This document shows, one piece after another, positions 21,611-32,293 of a stretch of 64,000 nt of DNA. The notes under the pieces are model-generated. The model worked only from the letters and a program-made list of their open reading frames with translations. It searched no databases and was not told the DNA's origin. How positions within the stretch are numbered: position 1 is the stretch's first letter; each line of letters begins with the position of its first letter. This DNA is from Fonsecaea monophora. Lineage: Eukaryota > Ascomycota > Eurotiomycetes > Chaetothyriales > Herpotrichiellaceae. The stretch lies in assembly GCF_001642475.1 (NCBI RefSeq), contig NW_019173969.1, forward strand, positions 186,001-250,000, in the 5' to 3' direction. Position numbers and translations under genes: made by a program.

Positions 21611-24600
21611 ATGTCGCTGTTTGGCCAGTCCTCCTCTGCGCCAGGGACATCAGGTCCAGGTAGTCTATTTGGTGGTGCCAGCTTAACTCCTACCACTGAT
21701 GCCCAAGGGAAACGAAAGTCCATCTTTGACGGTTCGACCTCACAATCATCCCAACCCTTCTCTTTCCCAAGCCTCAACACCACAGCCCCAACTTCAAGCG
21801 CTGCTCCATCTGGTGCACTGTTTAGTCTCGGGGGCCCTGCAAAGACTTCTGCTCCTTTCTCCTTAGGCACGACAACAACAACAACAACAACCACTGCTCC
21901 ATCGACAAATCTGTTTGGAACGACAACAACTACTGCCCAGCAACCAGCACCAGCATCGACTTCCTTCTTCGGCGCCTCAAACACACAAGCACCCGCGAGC
22001 AATACGTCTTTTTTCGGTGGCGGCGGCGGTGGTGGTGCCTTCGCAGCCGCAACAAACACAACTGTACCGCAGGCAACTCAACCAGCAGCCGCCCCTCCGC
22101 AAAACAATCGAGATGCCGCATATTTTAGCAGCCTCCTCGAACGCCAAAAGAAAAAGCCGAGACTGTGGGCTGATGGCACTGGCCGTCAGAATCAGTTACC
22201 CAGCCTTAGTATGGACTTGGGAGATCTGGCCAGACGGGCACAAGAGATCAGGCAACGCGGGGCGAAACAAACGGAGCCTCTGCCAGACAGTCGAGCACAT
22301 TATCTGTTGGCTGGCTCCGGGGTTGCCCCTGGTCAAGCTTATAAGGATTTTCAAGCATTGGGACCGGATGAATCTGCACCTGTGTCACGCATGGCGACGC
22401 AGGCTTTCGCCGATGAATCTAGCGCCTACCTTCGAGACTTGAGAGTCAAAGGTCGGGAGGCGATGCTGAAGGAGAGTATGGAACGCGTCTACCGTGAAGT
22501 CGACAGCTTCATCGAGGAGAGCTTGGGTATCGACTTTGAGGAACAAAAGGCCAGAATTATGGAACATCTCGGGTTGGCGTCTCCCGAGGACAACGCGGGA
22601 GCCGGTGGTGGCTTTGGTAAAACCAGTGGTCGGAGCAAGGAAGGGGCTTCTGAGACGTCTCGAGCTACACGAAGCGTGTTTGGTCGCACGGCAATGGAAA
22701 AATCCATCATTGGCACTCCAGGTTCCGGTGCTGGGACGACATCTTTCTTCAAAAGTGAAGGTGCGGCTCCCGTACCGGCAGGGCCTCCCCGTTCGAGTTC
22801 ACAGGTGCAGCGCGAGCTCAGGGCGAAGGAAAAGTCATTCATCAGTAAAGTGGAGGATCTCAATCAAGCTAGGGTGCGAGAAGAGTCGTACGCTCTTCTG
22901 CAAAATTTCGCCGAAACCGAAGAGCAAAACAAGGCAGACAGCCCCCGGCAAATAGTGGACGCCTATCAAGCTTTACGAGAAATTACCAAGGAAGGCCAGT
23001 CAACAGTCAGGGAACGACAATATGCTCAGGCATATCTGGACGAGACAACCTCGGCTCCGGCCACTCTCAAACTGAAGAAGCAGATCGTTGAGGGCTCTCG
23101 GACCTTCTTGGAAAAGGCATTCTGGCGTGAGCTTCGATCTTTGATTGAGAAGAATGCGAGAGAAGCGGCTTTGGGAGGACAGCCAAGTGTCATCAACATC
23201 GTGCGGGCTTACATCCGGTTGCGGGCTGCCCGACGAGATCTTGCCCCGGATGGAACTGAACTCCAACAACTGGGCGGCGAGAGCGGTGACTACTGCTGGG
23301 TCTTAATTTTCTACTTGCTGAGATGCGGTTTTGTTAAAGAGGCGGCAGAGTATGTGAACAACGACCCTGCCTTCCAGTCTGTTGAGCGACGCTTCGTCTC
23401 ATACTTGACGGCATATGCAAACAACCCAGATCGGCGACTGGGCCGCAAACTGCAAGATATGATCGACAACGAATACCAGAACCGCACAAAGGTCGGTCCG
23501 AAGAACACGGTTGACCCTTACCGAATTGCCTGCTACAAGGTGATCGGAAGATGTGATTTGAGTTCAAGACATTTAGATGCTGTGGGACAGGGTGTTGAGG
23601 ACTGGTTGTGGCTCCAGTTCAGCCTTGCGCGCGAGACCGAAATGTACGAGGAGATCTCTGGCGAGATCTTTGGACTTGAACAGATTTGTGAGACAGTCAC
23701 CGAGATCGGGCAGAAACATTTCCAGAAAAATCAAGTTGAGGGTTCGAGTGGTTACGGCACCTTTTTCTTGATGCAGATTCTTGCAGGGATGTTTGAGCAG
23801 GCTGTGGACTATCTGCACAGTTTCAATCCTCTGAGCGCAGTGCACTTTGCCATTGCCCTGTCATATTACGGGTTGTTAAGGGTGTCAGACTTTTCGGTGG
23901 CTGGCAACGAGCTCTGTAAGTATTTTTCGTCTGATGCACTCCATCTGATGGTGCTGACTTACTACGCAGTGACGTTCTCTACCACGCAGCAACCCATGAT
24001 CAACTTTGTCCCACTCGTGGCATATCATACAGGAACCTTTCGAACGGCACTTCCTGTGCCTGCGGTGGATTATCTCTCGATGCTTTGCCTCAACTCTGAT
24101 CTGCAGCCTGCAAGCCTGGGCCTGGTCCACATCAATGCCTGTCATGAGTGCTTGCGAGAACTCTGTCTGGAAACCCGTGAGTTTGCAAAGTTGTTGGGCG
24201 ATATTCGTAGTGATGGCACGCGGATACCGGGTGCTATCGAGTTACGGGCCAGGTTGATTCACCTTGACACGCGGGAAGAATTTTTGAGATCAATCACCAG
24301 CCAGTCGGCTGCCATCGCGGATCAGCGCGGGCAAATCGCGGATGCAGTACTGCTTTATCATCTCTGCGAAGACTATGATAATGTCATTAGCGTCCTCAAC
24401 CGAGCTCTGGCCGATGCTGTGACGCTAGACTTGGGCGAGGCACCGATGCAGCTGCAACCTCTGAAACCGCGGCAGTCCAACGGTCAGAGCGAGCCATCCA
24501 GCAGCAACCACGGAGGACCTCAGTCGTCACTGTCACTTACACAGTCCACGTCGTCTCCCTTCGAATTGGGCAAGAACATGATATCGTTATACAATGAGAA

Positions 24601-25060
24601 TGCCGCCTACTTCAACCGAATCTCGAGCGCGAACCGTGAGATTTGCGGGGTGCTCATCAGATTGCTTTCGGTGCGAGAAAATCTCGAAGCCAACCCGCCT
24701 CGTTATATGACGGCGTTAGAGGAGCTCAATGACTTGGGCTTGTTGCCATTGCGGGCCAATGGATCCATTCCGACAATCAGAGCTGCTGCGACAGCCTTTA
24801 GCGCCCTCCCCCAAATCCTTGCTCGTTGCGCTGGAGTGAGTGTCGTCTGGGCGGTGCGGGCCATCGGGGGAGAACGAGACAATATCGTCCGCAATGGCAG
24901 GTGGGAGGCAGGATATGGTGGAGATGCGGACGAAATGAAAGACCAACTCAGCAACATGGCCAAGGACCTGATGGTCTTTGCCGGGCTTGTCAAATACAAG
25001 TTACCGGGTCGGGTCTATGACATGTTGACGCGAGCAGGCGCCGAGGTTGGAGGGTTCTGA
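21611..25060 (+). CDS. NIC96: Nucleoporin NIC96 (Nup93 family) with FG-rich N terminus
   Basis: Start chosen at the ATG at 21611 (MSLFGQSS), eleven codons inside the open frame. Residues 1-160 are an FG/FFG region (SLFGQ, GSLFGG, NLFGTT, SFFGAS, SFFGG) with Thr and Pro stretches. The rest is the alpha-solenoid Nic96/Nup93 fold, with recognisable blocks such as ERRFVSYLTAYANNPDRRLG, DYCWVLIFYLLRCGF, EDWLWLQFSLAR and FSTTQQPMINF. It is a core scaffold of the inner ring of the nuclear pore. The whole frame is open, yet an in-frame 54 bp intron at 23916-23969 (GTAAGT donor, GCTGAC branch, CGCAG acceptor) should be removed; splicing gives NELLTFSTTQQ, matching the family, and a protein of about 1131 residues. 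Close relatives are often shorter because the FG head varies. Confidence 0.93.
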   Translation: MSLFGQSSSAPGTSGPGSLFGGASLTPTTDAQGKRKSIFDGSTSQSSQPFSFPSLNTTAPTSSAAPSGALFSLGGPAKTSAPFSLGTTTTTTTTTAPSTNLFGTTTTTAQQPAPASTSFFGASNTQAPASNTSFFGGGGGGGAFAAATNTTVPQATQPAAAPPQNNRDAAYFSSLLERQKKKPRLWADGTGRQNQLPSLSMDLGDLARRAQEIRQRGAKQTEPLPDSRAHYLLAGSGVAPGQAYKDFQALGPDESAPVSRMATQAFADESSAYLRDLRVKGREAMLKESMERVYREVDSFIEESLGIDFEEQKARIMEHLGLASPEDNAGAGGGFGKTSGRSKEGASETSRATRSVFGRTAMEKSIIGTPGSGAGTTSFFKSEGAAPVPAGPPRSSSQVQRELRAKEKSFISKVEDLNQARVREESYALLQNFAETEEQNKADSPRQIVDAYQALREITKEGQSTVRERQYAQAYLDETTSAPATLKLKKQIVEGSRTFLEKAFWRELRSLIEKNAREAALGGQPSVINIVRAYIRLRAARRDLAPDGTELQQLGGESGDYCWVLIFYLLRCGFVKEAAEYVNNDPAFQSVERRFVSYLTAYANNPDRRLGRKLQDMIDNEYQNRTKVGPKNTVDPYRIACYKVIGRCDLSSRHLDAVGQGVEDWLWLQFSLARETEMYEEISGEIFGLEQICETVTEIGQKHFQKNQVEGSSGYGTFFLMQILAGMFEQAVDYLHSFNPLSAVHFAIALSYYGLLRVSDFSVAGNELCKYFSSDALHLMVLTYYAVTFSTTQQPMINFVPLVAYHTGTFRTALPVPAVDYLSMLCLNSDLQPASLGLVHINACHECLRELCLETREFAKLLGDIRSDGTRIPGAIELRARLIHLDTREEFLRSITSQSAAIADQRGQIADAVLLYHLCEDYDNVISVLNRALADAVTLDLGEAPMQLQPLKPRQSNGQSEPSSSNHGGPQSSLSLTQSTSSPFELGKNMISLYNENAAYFNRISSANREICGVLIRLLSVRENLEANPPRYMTALEELNDLGLLPLRANGSIPTIRAAATAFSALPQILARCAGVSVVWAVRAIGGERDNIVRNGRWEAGYGGDADEMKDQLSNMAKDLMVFAGLVKYKLPGRVYDMLTRAGAEVGGF
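23916..23969 (+). other. In-frame 54 bp intron in NIC96
   Basis: GTAAGT at 23916, CTGAC branch-like sequence about 15 nt before the end, and a CAG acceptor at 23967-23969. It has no stop codon and a length divisible by three, so retention would insert 18 residues into the solenoid between GNEL and TFSTTQ. Confidence 0.85.
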
Positions 25061-26780
25061 AAGAGATCGCCCCCACAGTCTATGGCGCTCGTATGGCACT
25101 AGATGCATTGTGATGGGTTCTGGCAGAAGGAATGAAAGGCATATTGTGGAGGCCAAAGAGCGCAGCAATCGACATGGTCATTCATATACGTGGGTGAGAA
25201 GGGAACGCGAATCGGATACTGAAAGGATCTACGAGGTACTGTTGGCAAGGCCGATGTCGGTGCCTGGTACCAGCTCCACTACTTAGCATGCAGCTAGATG
25301 ATCTGATAATGATAATCAGCCCCAAAGGAGGTTTCGTGATAATCTTGGGATGGTCAGGTGCGAAGTCACCCGACTTTGTGTATGCTTCTTTCGGCATCTT
25401 GTAGAATTTTTTCGAAGCGGTGAAGTTGATGTGAAGAAGCACAATGTGACATCAGGTGTCTTTATGCTTTAGGGAGGAAAACCTTGACCAAGGGTCGTTC
25501 ACTATGCCAGGTAATCAGGATGAAGGAGACAAGGATCATCCACAACTTAAGTTCGACACTACCGAGGTAAGTACAAGGAGGTACAAGTGTGTAGGCGACA
25601 GGGATGTGTACTTGGAGATCCAGTCAGGCTCAAATGGCTTTTGCTGGCCCAATGGTATCGACATATACAAACAAGTACAAGGAGAGAGGTTCTATTTTAC
25701 TTCTCGTGGACAGACAAGAAAGACATTTGATATTGAGACTCAAGGGCAACCATCCTCCCTCAGATGAAAGGTATACGAGGACTGGAAAATATCCCGATAC
25801 CCCTCCGACCCGTGGATCGTGAAAAAAAGTGATACCCAACCATTACCACCACAAGTACAAGTATGGTGGAGTGATGATGCCACTGGCACTAAGGTATTGG
25901 CCATTGAATATTTTCTCATGGGGAAAGCAAAGCGCGAGTCGACCAGGTTTGCTCGATAGAGCCTCTTAGCTGTCTGTACGAGGTGCTGCGTATTCACCCA
26001 AGTATATTGCGAAGGAGACTTACCTGCTGGGTCATGGATCGAGAGCAAATACAAAGGTCACAGCTATACCGTGTGTCAGTAGCACTGTGTATAACACACA
26101 TACTTGTAGGTATGTCCTACTCTGACCCTTCAAAGAAATCTCCCGATCTAGGTAAACAGTTACATACTTATAGGTGGAGGGTACATACCTAAGTAGGCAT
26201 TAACGATGGCACCCCCCAAAAAGGCTAGTGTGCTGCTGATAGTGAGCCTAACACCGTCGCTAATGGGCTCTGTTGGGCACAACTAGACGTCGCGAGGTGC
26301 CCGGAGGTCATGTGCGACAGGCGATTGGGGCCACTTAGGCACCTACAAAGGGGCCACTAGGCCTCGCTTCAGGGGGGGTGTTCGGGCTCTTCCCGTCGTT
26401 CCCGTCCCTCCTTCGTACTCCGTACAGGCACTGACAAGACAACTGACAGGCTCCCAAGACCACCTGCAGGTAAAAAGCAGGCACAGATACGTAATCTTAT
26501 CAGATTTGATTGCCGAATCACTTCTCCGAAGCTCGCCCTCCCTGGCAAGCCTGGCCAGTTAGACGGTTGTGGCCGTTCCCAGACGCACCACTTGTAGCCC
26601 ACTTTCAACCTTGTGTCACCACCCTGCTCGCCTGGTGCGCACCCTGTCCTAACTGCGGTGAGGTTTCTCCCACGTTCGTCTGTTTCTAGTCACCGTGTCG
26701 TGGCCACGTCTCGTCTGCCTTGCTAAACGCTGCTCACTACTCCTACTAGTCTAGCCATGACTCGGACCTAATATAATGCT
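25061..26780. other. Intergenic region upstream of the oligopeptide transporter
   Basis: About 1.7 kb. A 103-codon plus-strand frame at 25456-25767 shows no domain and is not called. GATA/TTATC cores occur near 25302-25318 and 26497-26503, candidate sites for AreA-type nitrogen regulators in front of a peptide transporter; single cores are too common for confidence. A GTACAAGTA-type motif recurs near 25672, 25854 and 26100. Confidence 0.45.
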
Positions 26781-29700
26781 ATGCCCTCTGGGTTGGGTCA
26801 GGCTTTAGATCCTCCTCCTCCTCCTCCCCACCTCTCGTCCATCACCAACCCTGCGCTCGAGCTCTCTACATTCTCCTCGCCCTCCTCTCCTCCTTCCCGT
26901 GCACTGCAAGATGCTGCTGGGTCAGCTGAGTTGGGGTCCCAATCTGAATCGGGTACTCCTCTTCGTCAGACGCTCGAACCTGTTGCCTCTCCGGTGACAG
27001 CACCCACCTCCCACACGATCCAGGGGCGCCGAGGGCTGGTTTCCCGTGCGTGGAATGCCATCATGTCTCGCGGCTTGCTCCTGATACGCTCCTCCCCGGC
27101 CGTCGGCACGGGGTCATATGGCACGGTCCAGTTGGTAAACGACAGGTCAGGCTCGGACCTGGAATCGGAAGATGAGGAGGATACGCATCGTGAGAGTGTC
27201 TCAAGGAAGCGTCGTGGCAAGAGAGCTCGGTCCGCTCAGGATCTCCGGGACGGTCAGGGTCGTTCCTCAGATGAGCGACTACTCTATCAACAACGACGCA
27301 GCTCAGAATGGACGCATCGGAGGTCCTCCTCTTCCGTCGCCAGCGAAGTCGGGATGGGCCTGGACGCCAAAGCATCCTTCGCCAACCCGGCGATGGCCGG
27401 GAGCAAGGCAGAGTCTTCCAACTCGAGTGCCCGCACTGCAAGTCTTTCAGATGTCGATCAAGAATACATACCCTCTACAGAAGATCCCCCGGACAACTCT
27501 CCATATCCAGAGGTTCGAGCCTCAGTGCCGGCCACGGACAACACTGCTTTATCAATCAGCACCCCTCGAATGTGGACGCTGTCTTTGCTGTTTGCAATAG
27601 GCGGCTCAGCCACCAATCTGTTTTTCTCGTTGAGGTATCCGAGTGTTGCCATCACTCCGGTTATTGCTCTGGTGCTAGTCCATCCCATGGGAAAGCTTTG
27701 GGATCACCTCCTCAAGCGCGCAGATGACCAGGAACAGTTTTTCGTCAATGGCTCACTTCAGAAGGATGATATTCCAATGTTTCAAACGCGACTGCGACGC
27801 CTGCGGCTCTGGTTGGCTCAGGGCCGCTGGAACGAGAAGGAACACGCTTGCGTATACATTAGCAGCAACGTCTCGTTCGGATTCGCCTTTGCGACCGATG
27901 TCATTGTCGAGCAGCACAAATTCTACAAGCAGGATGTTCCGATTCTGTATCAACTTTTACTAACCATTTCAACTCAAATCCTTGGCTATGCGTTCGCCGG
28001 ACTGACCAGAAGGTACCTCGTCCGACCTGCGGCCATGATCTGGCCCGGCACGCTGATGTCAACGGCCATGTTCAGTACAATGCACAAGGACGAAAACAAG
28101 CCGGCCAACGGATGGACCATTTCCCGTTACAGATTCTTCCTTTACGTCTGGGCTGCAGCGTTTGTATGGTATTTCTTTCCAGGACTGCTGATGCCGGCAT
28201 TGAGTTACTTCAATGTCGTTACCTGGTTCGCACCCAAGAATGTAGTCGTCTCGAACCTTTTTGGCGTGGCTTCGGGACTGGGACTCTTTCCCCTGACCTT
28301 TGATTGGGCTCAAATTGCCTACATTGGATCACCCTTGCTCACTCCCTGGTGGGCAGCTGCGAATGTTGTCGGCGGACTCATTCTAGTCATGTGGATTATC
28401 GCCCCGATACTTTACTACCGCAATGTCTTGTTCTCGGGATATCTGCCGATTCTCTCCTCGGCCGTCTTCGACAATACGGGCAAGCCCTACGACGTGAGCA
28501 AAATCCTGACGCCGAACTTTGTCTTCGACAAAGAGGCCTATGACAACTACTCCAAAGTATACCTTCCCATCACATATGTGCTCTCTTATGGGGTTCAATT
28601 CGCTGCTCTGACGGCGTTGCTTACCCATACAACCTGCTGGCATGGCAGGGACGTCTGGCGACAATCCCAACAGGCCTTCCAAGAAAGACAGGAAAAGAGC
28701 AGTGCAGGGTACCAGCCTGTCCCAAGCTCTGCGGAGAATGGTCGATACGACCCCTCTCTGCGTAGGGTTGACAGTCAGTCTATTAAGGCTGGGGGCGAAG
28801 ACGTCCACAACCGTCTCATGAAACGTTATCAAGATGTGCCAATGACATGGTACGCTCTAACATTCGTCACTATGCTGGGCGTCGGCATCTTCGTTGTCGA
28901 GTACTACCCGGTCCATCTCCCCTGGTATGGTCTTCTCATGGCTCTTGGTATCACCACCGTTCTCTTCATCCCCGTCGGTATCGTCATGGCTATCACGAAC
29001 CAGCACAGCAGCCTCTATTTGATCTGCCAGTTGATCTGTGGAGTAGTCTTCCCCGGCCGTCCCGTCGCCAACATGGTTTTCGTGACCTATTGCTACATCT
29101 CCTCGGCACAAGGCATCAAGTTCTCCTCGGACCTGAAGCTGGGCCATTATATGAAGATTCCACCGAGACTGCTCTTCAAGGTCCAGATGGCGGCCACCTT
29201 GGTTTCGAGCTTGGTACAAATTACGGTTCTCAACTGGATGTTTATCAACATTCCCGGCATCTGCACGCCGGAGGCCATCAACGGATTCAACTGTCCCATT
29301 GCTCGTGTCCACTTCAACGGGAGCATTCTCTGGGGTGTTGTTGGACCACAGCGCTTCTTCGGTCCTGGTGCTCTCTACCGACACCTTGTCTGGGCTTTCC
29401 TCATCGGCTTCATCGCACCGATCCTAGTGTGGTTAGTGGGAAGGAAGAGCACGAAGAAATCCGTCTGGCGCAGGATCAATCTACCTGTCCTCTTTGGCTC
29501 TCTGTCCTGGATCCCCCCTGCGACGGGCTTGAACTTTTCGGTGTGGGCCGTGGTATGCTTTCTGTTCAACGGACTTATGAGAAGGAGAGCCCCTGGCTGG
29601 TGGGGCAAATACACCATGACCATGTCCGCTGCACTCGACTCGGGACTGGCTTTCTCATTGCTCATTGTCTTCTTTGGCTTCGTATATCCAGGTTGGACTG

Positions 29701-29801
29701 AAGGATTCAAGTGGTGGGGGACAGAGGTCTACAAACAAGGGTGTGACTGGCGCGCGTGTCCATGGTTGAAGCTGGGTCCAGGAGAAAAATTCGGGCCATG
29801 A
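26781..29801 (+). CDS. Oligopeptide transporter, OPT family
   Basis: Single-exon gene for 1006 residues. Residues 1-240 are a Ser/Pro- and charge-rich cytosolic head. From about residue 258 a polytopic membrane domain with around 14-16 hydrophobic helices follows, with OPT-type blocks: SLLFAIGGSATNLFFSLRYP, KEHACVYISSN, the WPGTLMSTAMFSTMH region, KVYLPITYVLSYG, and QLICGVVFPGRPVANMVF with the LKLGHYMKIPPRLLF stretch. A large hydrophilic loop around 620-690 divides the protein. OPT proteins of fungi import tetra/pentapeptides, glutathione or metal conjugates by proton symport at the plasma membrane. The NPGPF that normally precedes KEH in peptide-transporting members is replaced by LAQGRWNEKEH, so the substrate may differ. 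There is no transporter or peptidase partner nearby. Confidence 0.92.
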   Translation: MPSGLGQALDPPPPPPHLSSITNPALELSTFSSPSSPPSRALQDAAGSAELGSQSESGTPLRQTLEPVASPVTAPTSHTIQGRRGLVSRAWNAIMSRGLLLIRSSPAVGTGSYGTVQLVNDRSGSDLESEDEEDTHRESVSRKRRGKRARSAQDLRDGQGRSSDERLLYQQRRSSEWTHRRSSSSVASEVGMGLDAKASFANPAMAGSKAESSNSSARTASLSDVDQEYIPSTEDPPDNSPYPEVRASVPATDNTALSISTPRMWTLSLLFAIGGSATNLFFSLRYPSVAITPVIALVLVHPMGKLWDHLLKRADDQEQFFVNGSLQKDDIPMFQTRLRRLRLWLAQGRWNEKEHACVYISSNVSFGFAFATDVIVEQHKFYKQDVPILYQLLLTISTQILGYAFAGLTRRYLVRPAAMIWPGTLMSTAMFSTMHKDENKPANGWTISRYRFFLYVWAAAFVWYFFPGLLMPALSYFNVVTWFAPKNVVVSNLFGVASGLGLFPLTFDWAQIAYIGSPLLTPWWAAANVVGGLILVMWIIAPILYYRNVLFSGYLPILSSAVFDNTGKPYDVSKILTPNFVFDKEAYDNYSKVYLPITYVLSYGVQFAALTALLTHTTCWHGRDVWRQSQQAFQERQEKSSAGYQPVPSSAENGRYDPSLRRVDSQSIKAGGEDVHNRLMKRYQDVPMTWYALTFVTMLGVGIFVVEYYPVHLPWYGLLMALGITTVLFIPVGIVMAITNQHSSLYLICQLICGVVFPGRPVANMVFVTYCYISSAQGIKFSSDLKLGHYMKIPPRLLFKVQMAATLVSSLVQITVLNWMFINIPGICTPEAINGFNCPIARVHFNGSILWGVVGPQRFFGPGALYRHLVWAFLIGFIAPILVWLVGRKSTKKSVWRRINLPVLFGSLSWIPPATGLNFSVWAVVCFLFNGLMRRRAPGWWGKYTMTMSAALDSGLAFSLLIVFFGFVYPGWTEGFKWWGTEVYKQGCDWRACPWLKLGPGEKFGP

Positions 29802-30671
29802 TTGAGAAGAGGTCTAATATCTTGGAGCAGAATGCTTCCGGAGAAGCACGAAAAACAATACTTTTCACGATCCACCAAATCACACAATATGAGGACAGCA
29901 GGCAGCCTGGGAAAATCCAGACCAGCCAAGACGAGCTGAGCCGATATTCTGATGCGGCAGGAAATACCCAAGCTATATAGGATGCTGTATGGGATTGCCA
30001 TGGCTTGGTTGGGGAAGGCCCTGCGAAGAAACACCACGGGTCATTCATTCCAGCACAATGATACGCGAGAAGGATAGGGTTGGACACGAGTCGGTCACCG
30101 GTTCAAGTATCCATCTCTTGTTTCCGCCTCTCGCTCCCTCTCTTGCACACAACACACAACACACACGCGCACGTACATATGAGGACAAAAGAAAATGACG
30201 GAGTATGGGTTGGGTGGGCAGGCTTGGGGAATAACCTACGAAACAGAAGATTTCAGGAGGGGGCGGGGATACTACAGGTCTGTCTGTCTCAGTGACATGA
30301 AGGGTTCGGGGGAGAGCGACGAGTGACATGAAAAACGAAGCGCTGTCATGTATTCTTCATCCTTTCTTTCCTCTCTCTCTCTTGGATTCAATTCACCGTG
30401 TGACTATCAAGCAAATCCGCGATAGACAAGGAAAGGTTGGCTTGCTTCTGAGGCCTGTCTGTTTGCCTGTTTGTTTAGCTCTTTTTTTTACTCTTGGTCC
30501 TTCGAATAGACTTGAAGAAATAAAATATGGAGCCGCTTCGTTTTGACCTTGGTTGGGCATGCATGCGTGCCTTTTTCTCTTCTCAAGAAATGTCCTGTGT
30601 GTGCGAGCTCTCTCCTTCTGTAGCCTCGTCTGTCTACGAAAAAAAAGGAAAGAGAAATGTGAAAAAAGCCT
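29802..30671. other. Convergent 3' region between OPT and OB-fold genes
   Basis: 870 bp of 3' flanking DNA for two convergent genes. CA-rich (30146-30170) and CT-rich tracts are visible; no gene was recognised. Confidence 0.5.
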
Positions 30672-32293
30672 TCATTTGCCCTTCCTGGCGACAAGCCTCT
30701 GCTCCCACCACGCCTTGATCCTCTGCACGTCGAAGCCCATGGCGACGAGTCTGGCCTCGTCACTAATGAACCACTCTTCCTGCTCGTCGCCATCGCCTTC
30801 AGGGTGTTGATCGCGAATACCGCCAGCGGCACTCTCCAAAGAACCCTCGCCCTCGGCTCTCTGGCTCCCAGTCTTCGGAGGGTATTTGTTCAGAATCACG
30901 TCCGCTTCGCCGTCCGCGGAACTCCTTCGCAGCCGGTGCATGACCAGGCCGCGGAACAGGGCGACCGTGCCCACGGCGGGCAGAAACTTTTGCGCGTCCA
31001 CAAACACAGACACGGTGACGCCGGACGTGCGGTGCGTGATGGACGGATCGTGGATTTTGATGTGTCGCTTGGGCGGAAATGGCGTGTTGGGCCGGTGGAT
31101 CAGCGAGGGGGACACCCAGGATATCAGAGCGAGGACGGTGCACGAGTAGCTTTTCTGATGCGGCAGGGCAAGGAGTGAAGCGAGGCTGTCGATTGGAGAT
31201 ATCGACGCGAGATTGGTAAGTCGGGTCCTCGGGTCATCGTCTTGTGGAACGGGCGGAGCGGAGAAAGTGGTTGATCTGGCGATATCGGTGGGCTGGTGAT
31301 GGGGAACGTTAAGGGGGTTGTGAGTGTTAAATGCATCAGCTTCGCGGACAGCTTGTCTCTCGTAGTCATCCTCGTTATCTAGAAGTGAGTGAGTTGACGT
31401 GGACGGAGGAAGACGTTGGCTGTGAAGTTACCTTGTGTCTCTTCTTGATTGCCATTCCCATGTGGCCGTGGTCGACTCACAGTAGCCTCCTCCATGGGCG
31501 GCGGTTGCTGGATCTGGCGAAGTGCTTCCCTGCGCTGTTCAAGCCGCGATTGAGACACAAAGATAGTATCGAAACCGTGCTCATCATCTGAATCATCCTC
31601 TGACATGTTCCGAGATACCTTTTGTGTCGGCTTGGACGACTTTGGTTTACTCTGCGCGCTGCGAGAGCCAGGCGCTCGGTCATCGCGGTCACGAATATCT
31701 CTCTTCTTAGATGCGCTTCCCCCTGAAGCAGAGGACAAGTCTTTTCTTTGAGGATGTGGCTTTTTGCGGAACATGTCGTCGTGCTCTTCCCTAAGGAAGC
31801 CACCTTCGAGTTCAAGTTGGTCCTCGCCCTCAGATGTTTCGACAGGCTCTCTGTCCCGGCCGACCCATGCGCAGTCTCGGATCCCCAGATATACCACTCG
31901 ACCTTTCCCACTCAGTCGAGGTGCGCTCCTCACTTGGAACCTGCGCACTTCAATGACGTCCCCCCGTTGTAGGTCGCGCAGCTCCTTCACTCTGAGGAGG
32001 GTGGGTGCTAAGACGGCCTGAATCTGGAGATGGCCATCCGAGGCTGCGAAGCGAAAGGACCATGTGTCGGGTTCTCGGGCAGCAGAGTCGATGCCGTGGT
32101 CATCGCCGGTGACGGGCGTTTCGTCTCGTTCGTCGTCACGGTCGTCGACTGCGTTTCTACGGCTACCCGCATGCGCTTGCCCAAATACGTGTTCGACTCG
32201 GAGGACCAGCGAGGGCGGGTGTACGCAGGTGCGGAGGAGTTCTGCGAGGCATCTCTCTAACTTGGGCAGGGCGGTGCCACGAGGAGCAAGCAT
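30672..32293 (-). CDS. Two-OB-fold protein with Telo_bind (POT1/Cdc13-like) C-terminal domain
   Basis: Reconstructed as complement(join(30672..31378,31432..32293)), 522 residues; the 53 bp intron is phase 1 with a GTAACT donor and TTCTAG acceptor. Residues about 78-145 look like one OB fold (SDGHLQIQAVLAPTLL, GDVIEVRRFQV, GRVVYLGIRDCAWVG). A charged, disordered linker follows. Residues about 340-522 resemble the telomeric single-strand DNA-binding domain shared by POT1 and Cdc13: RHIKIHDPSI, GVTVSVFVDAQKFLPAVGTV, ALFRGLVMHR, and the closing EEWFISDEARL with GFDVQRIKAWWEQR. An acidic insertion sits between the strands near residues 440-490. A role at telomeres or single-stranded DNA is inferred from this fold only. 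The reading frame is open slightly upstream of the ATG, so an extra 5' exon cannot be excluded. Two MCB boxes lie about 115-130 bp upstream. Confidence 0.75.

Noticed and set aside
25456..25767. 103-codon plus-strand frame between NIC96 and the OPT gene
   Set aside because: Plausible composition, but no family match, no leader and no intron evidence.
28847..29701. 284-codon alternative frame inside the OPT gene
   Set aside because: It overlaps membrane segments of the transporter on the same strand and lacks any domain; it is a frame shadow.
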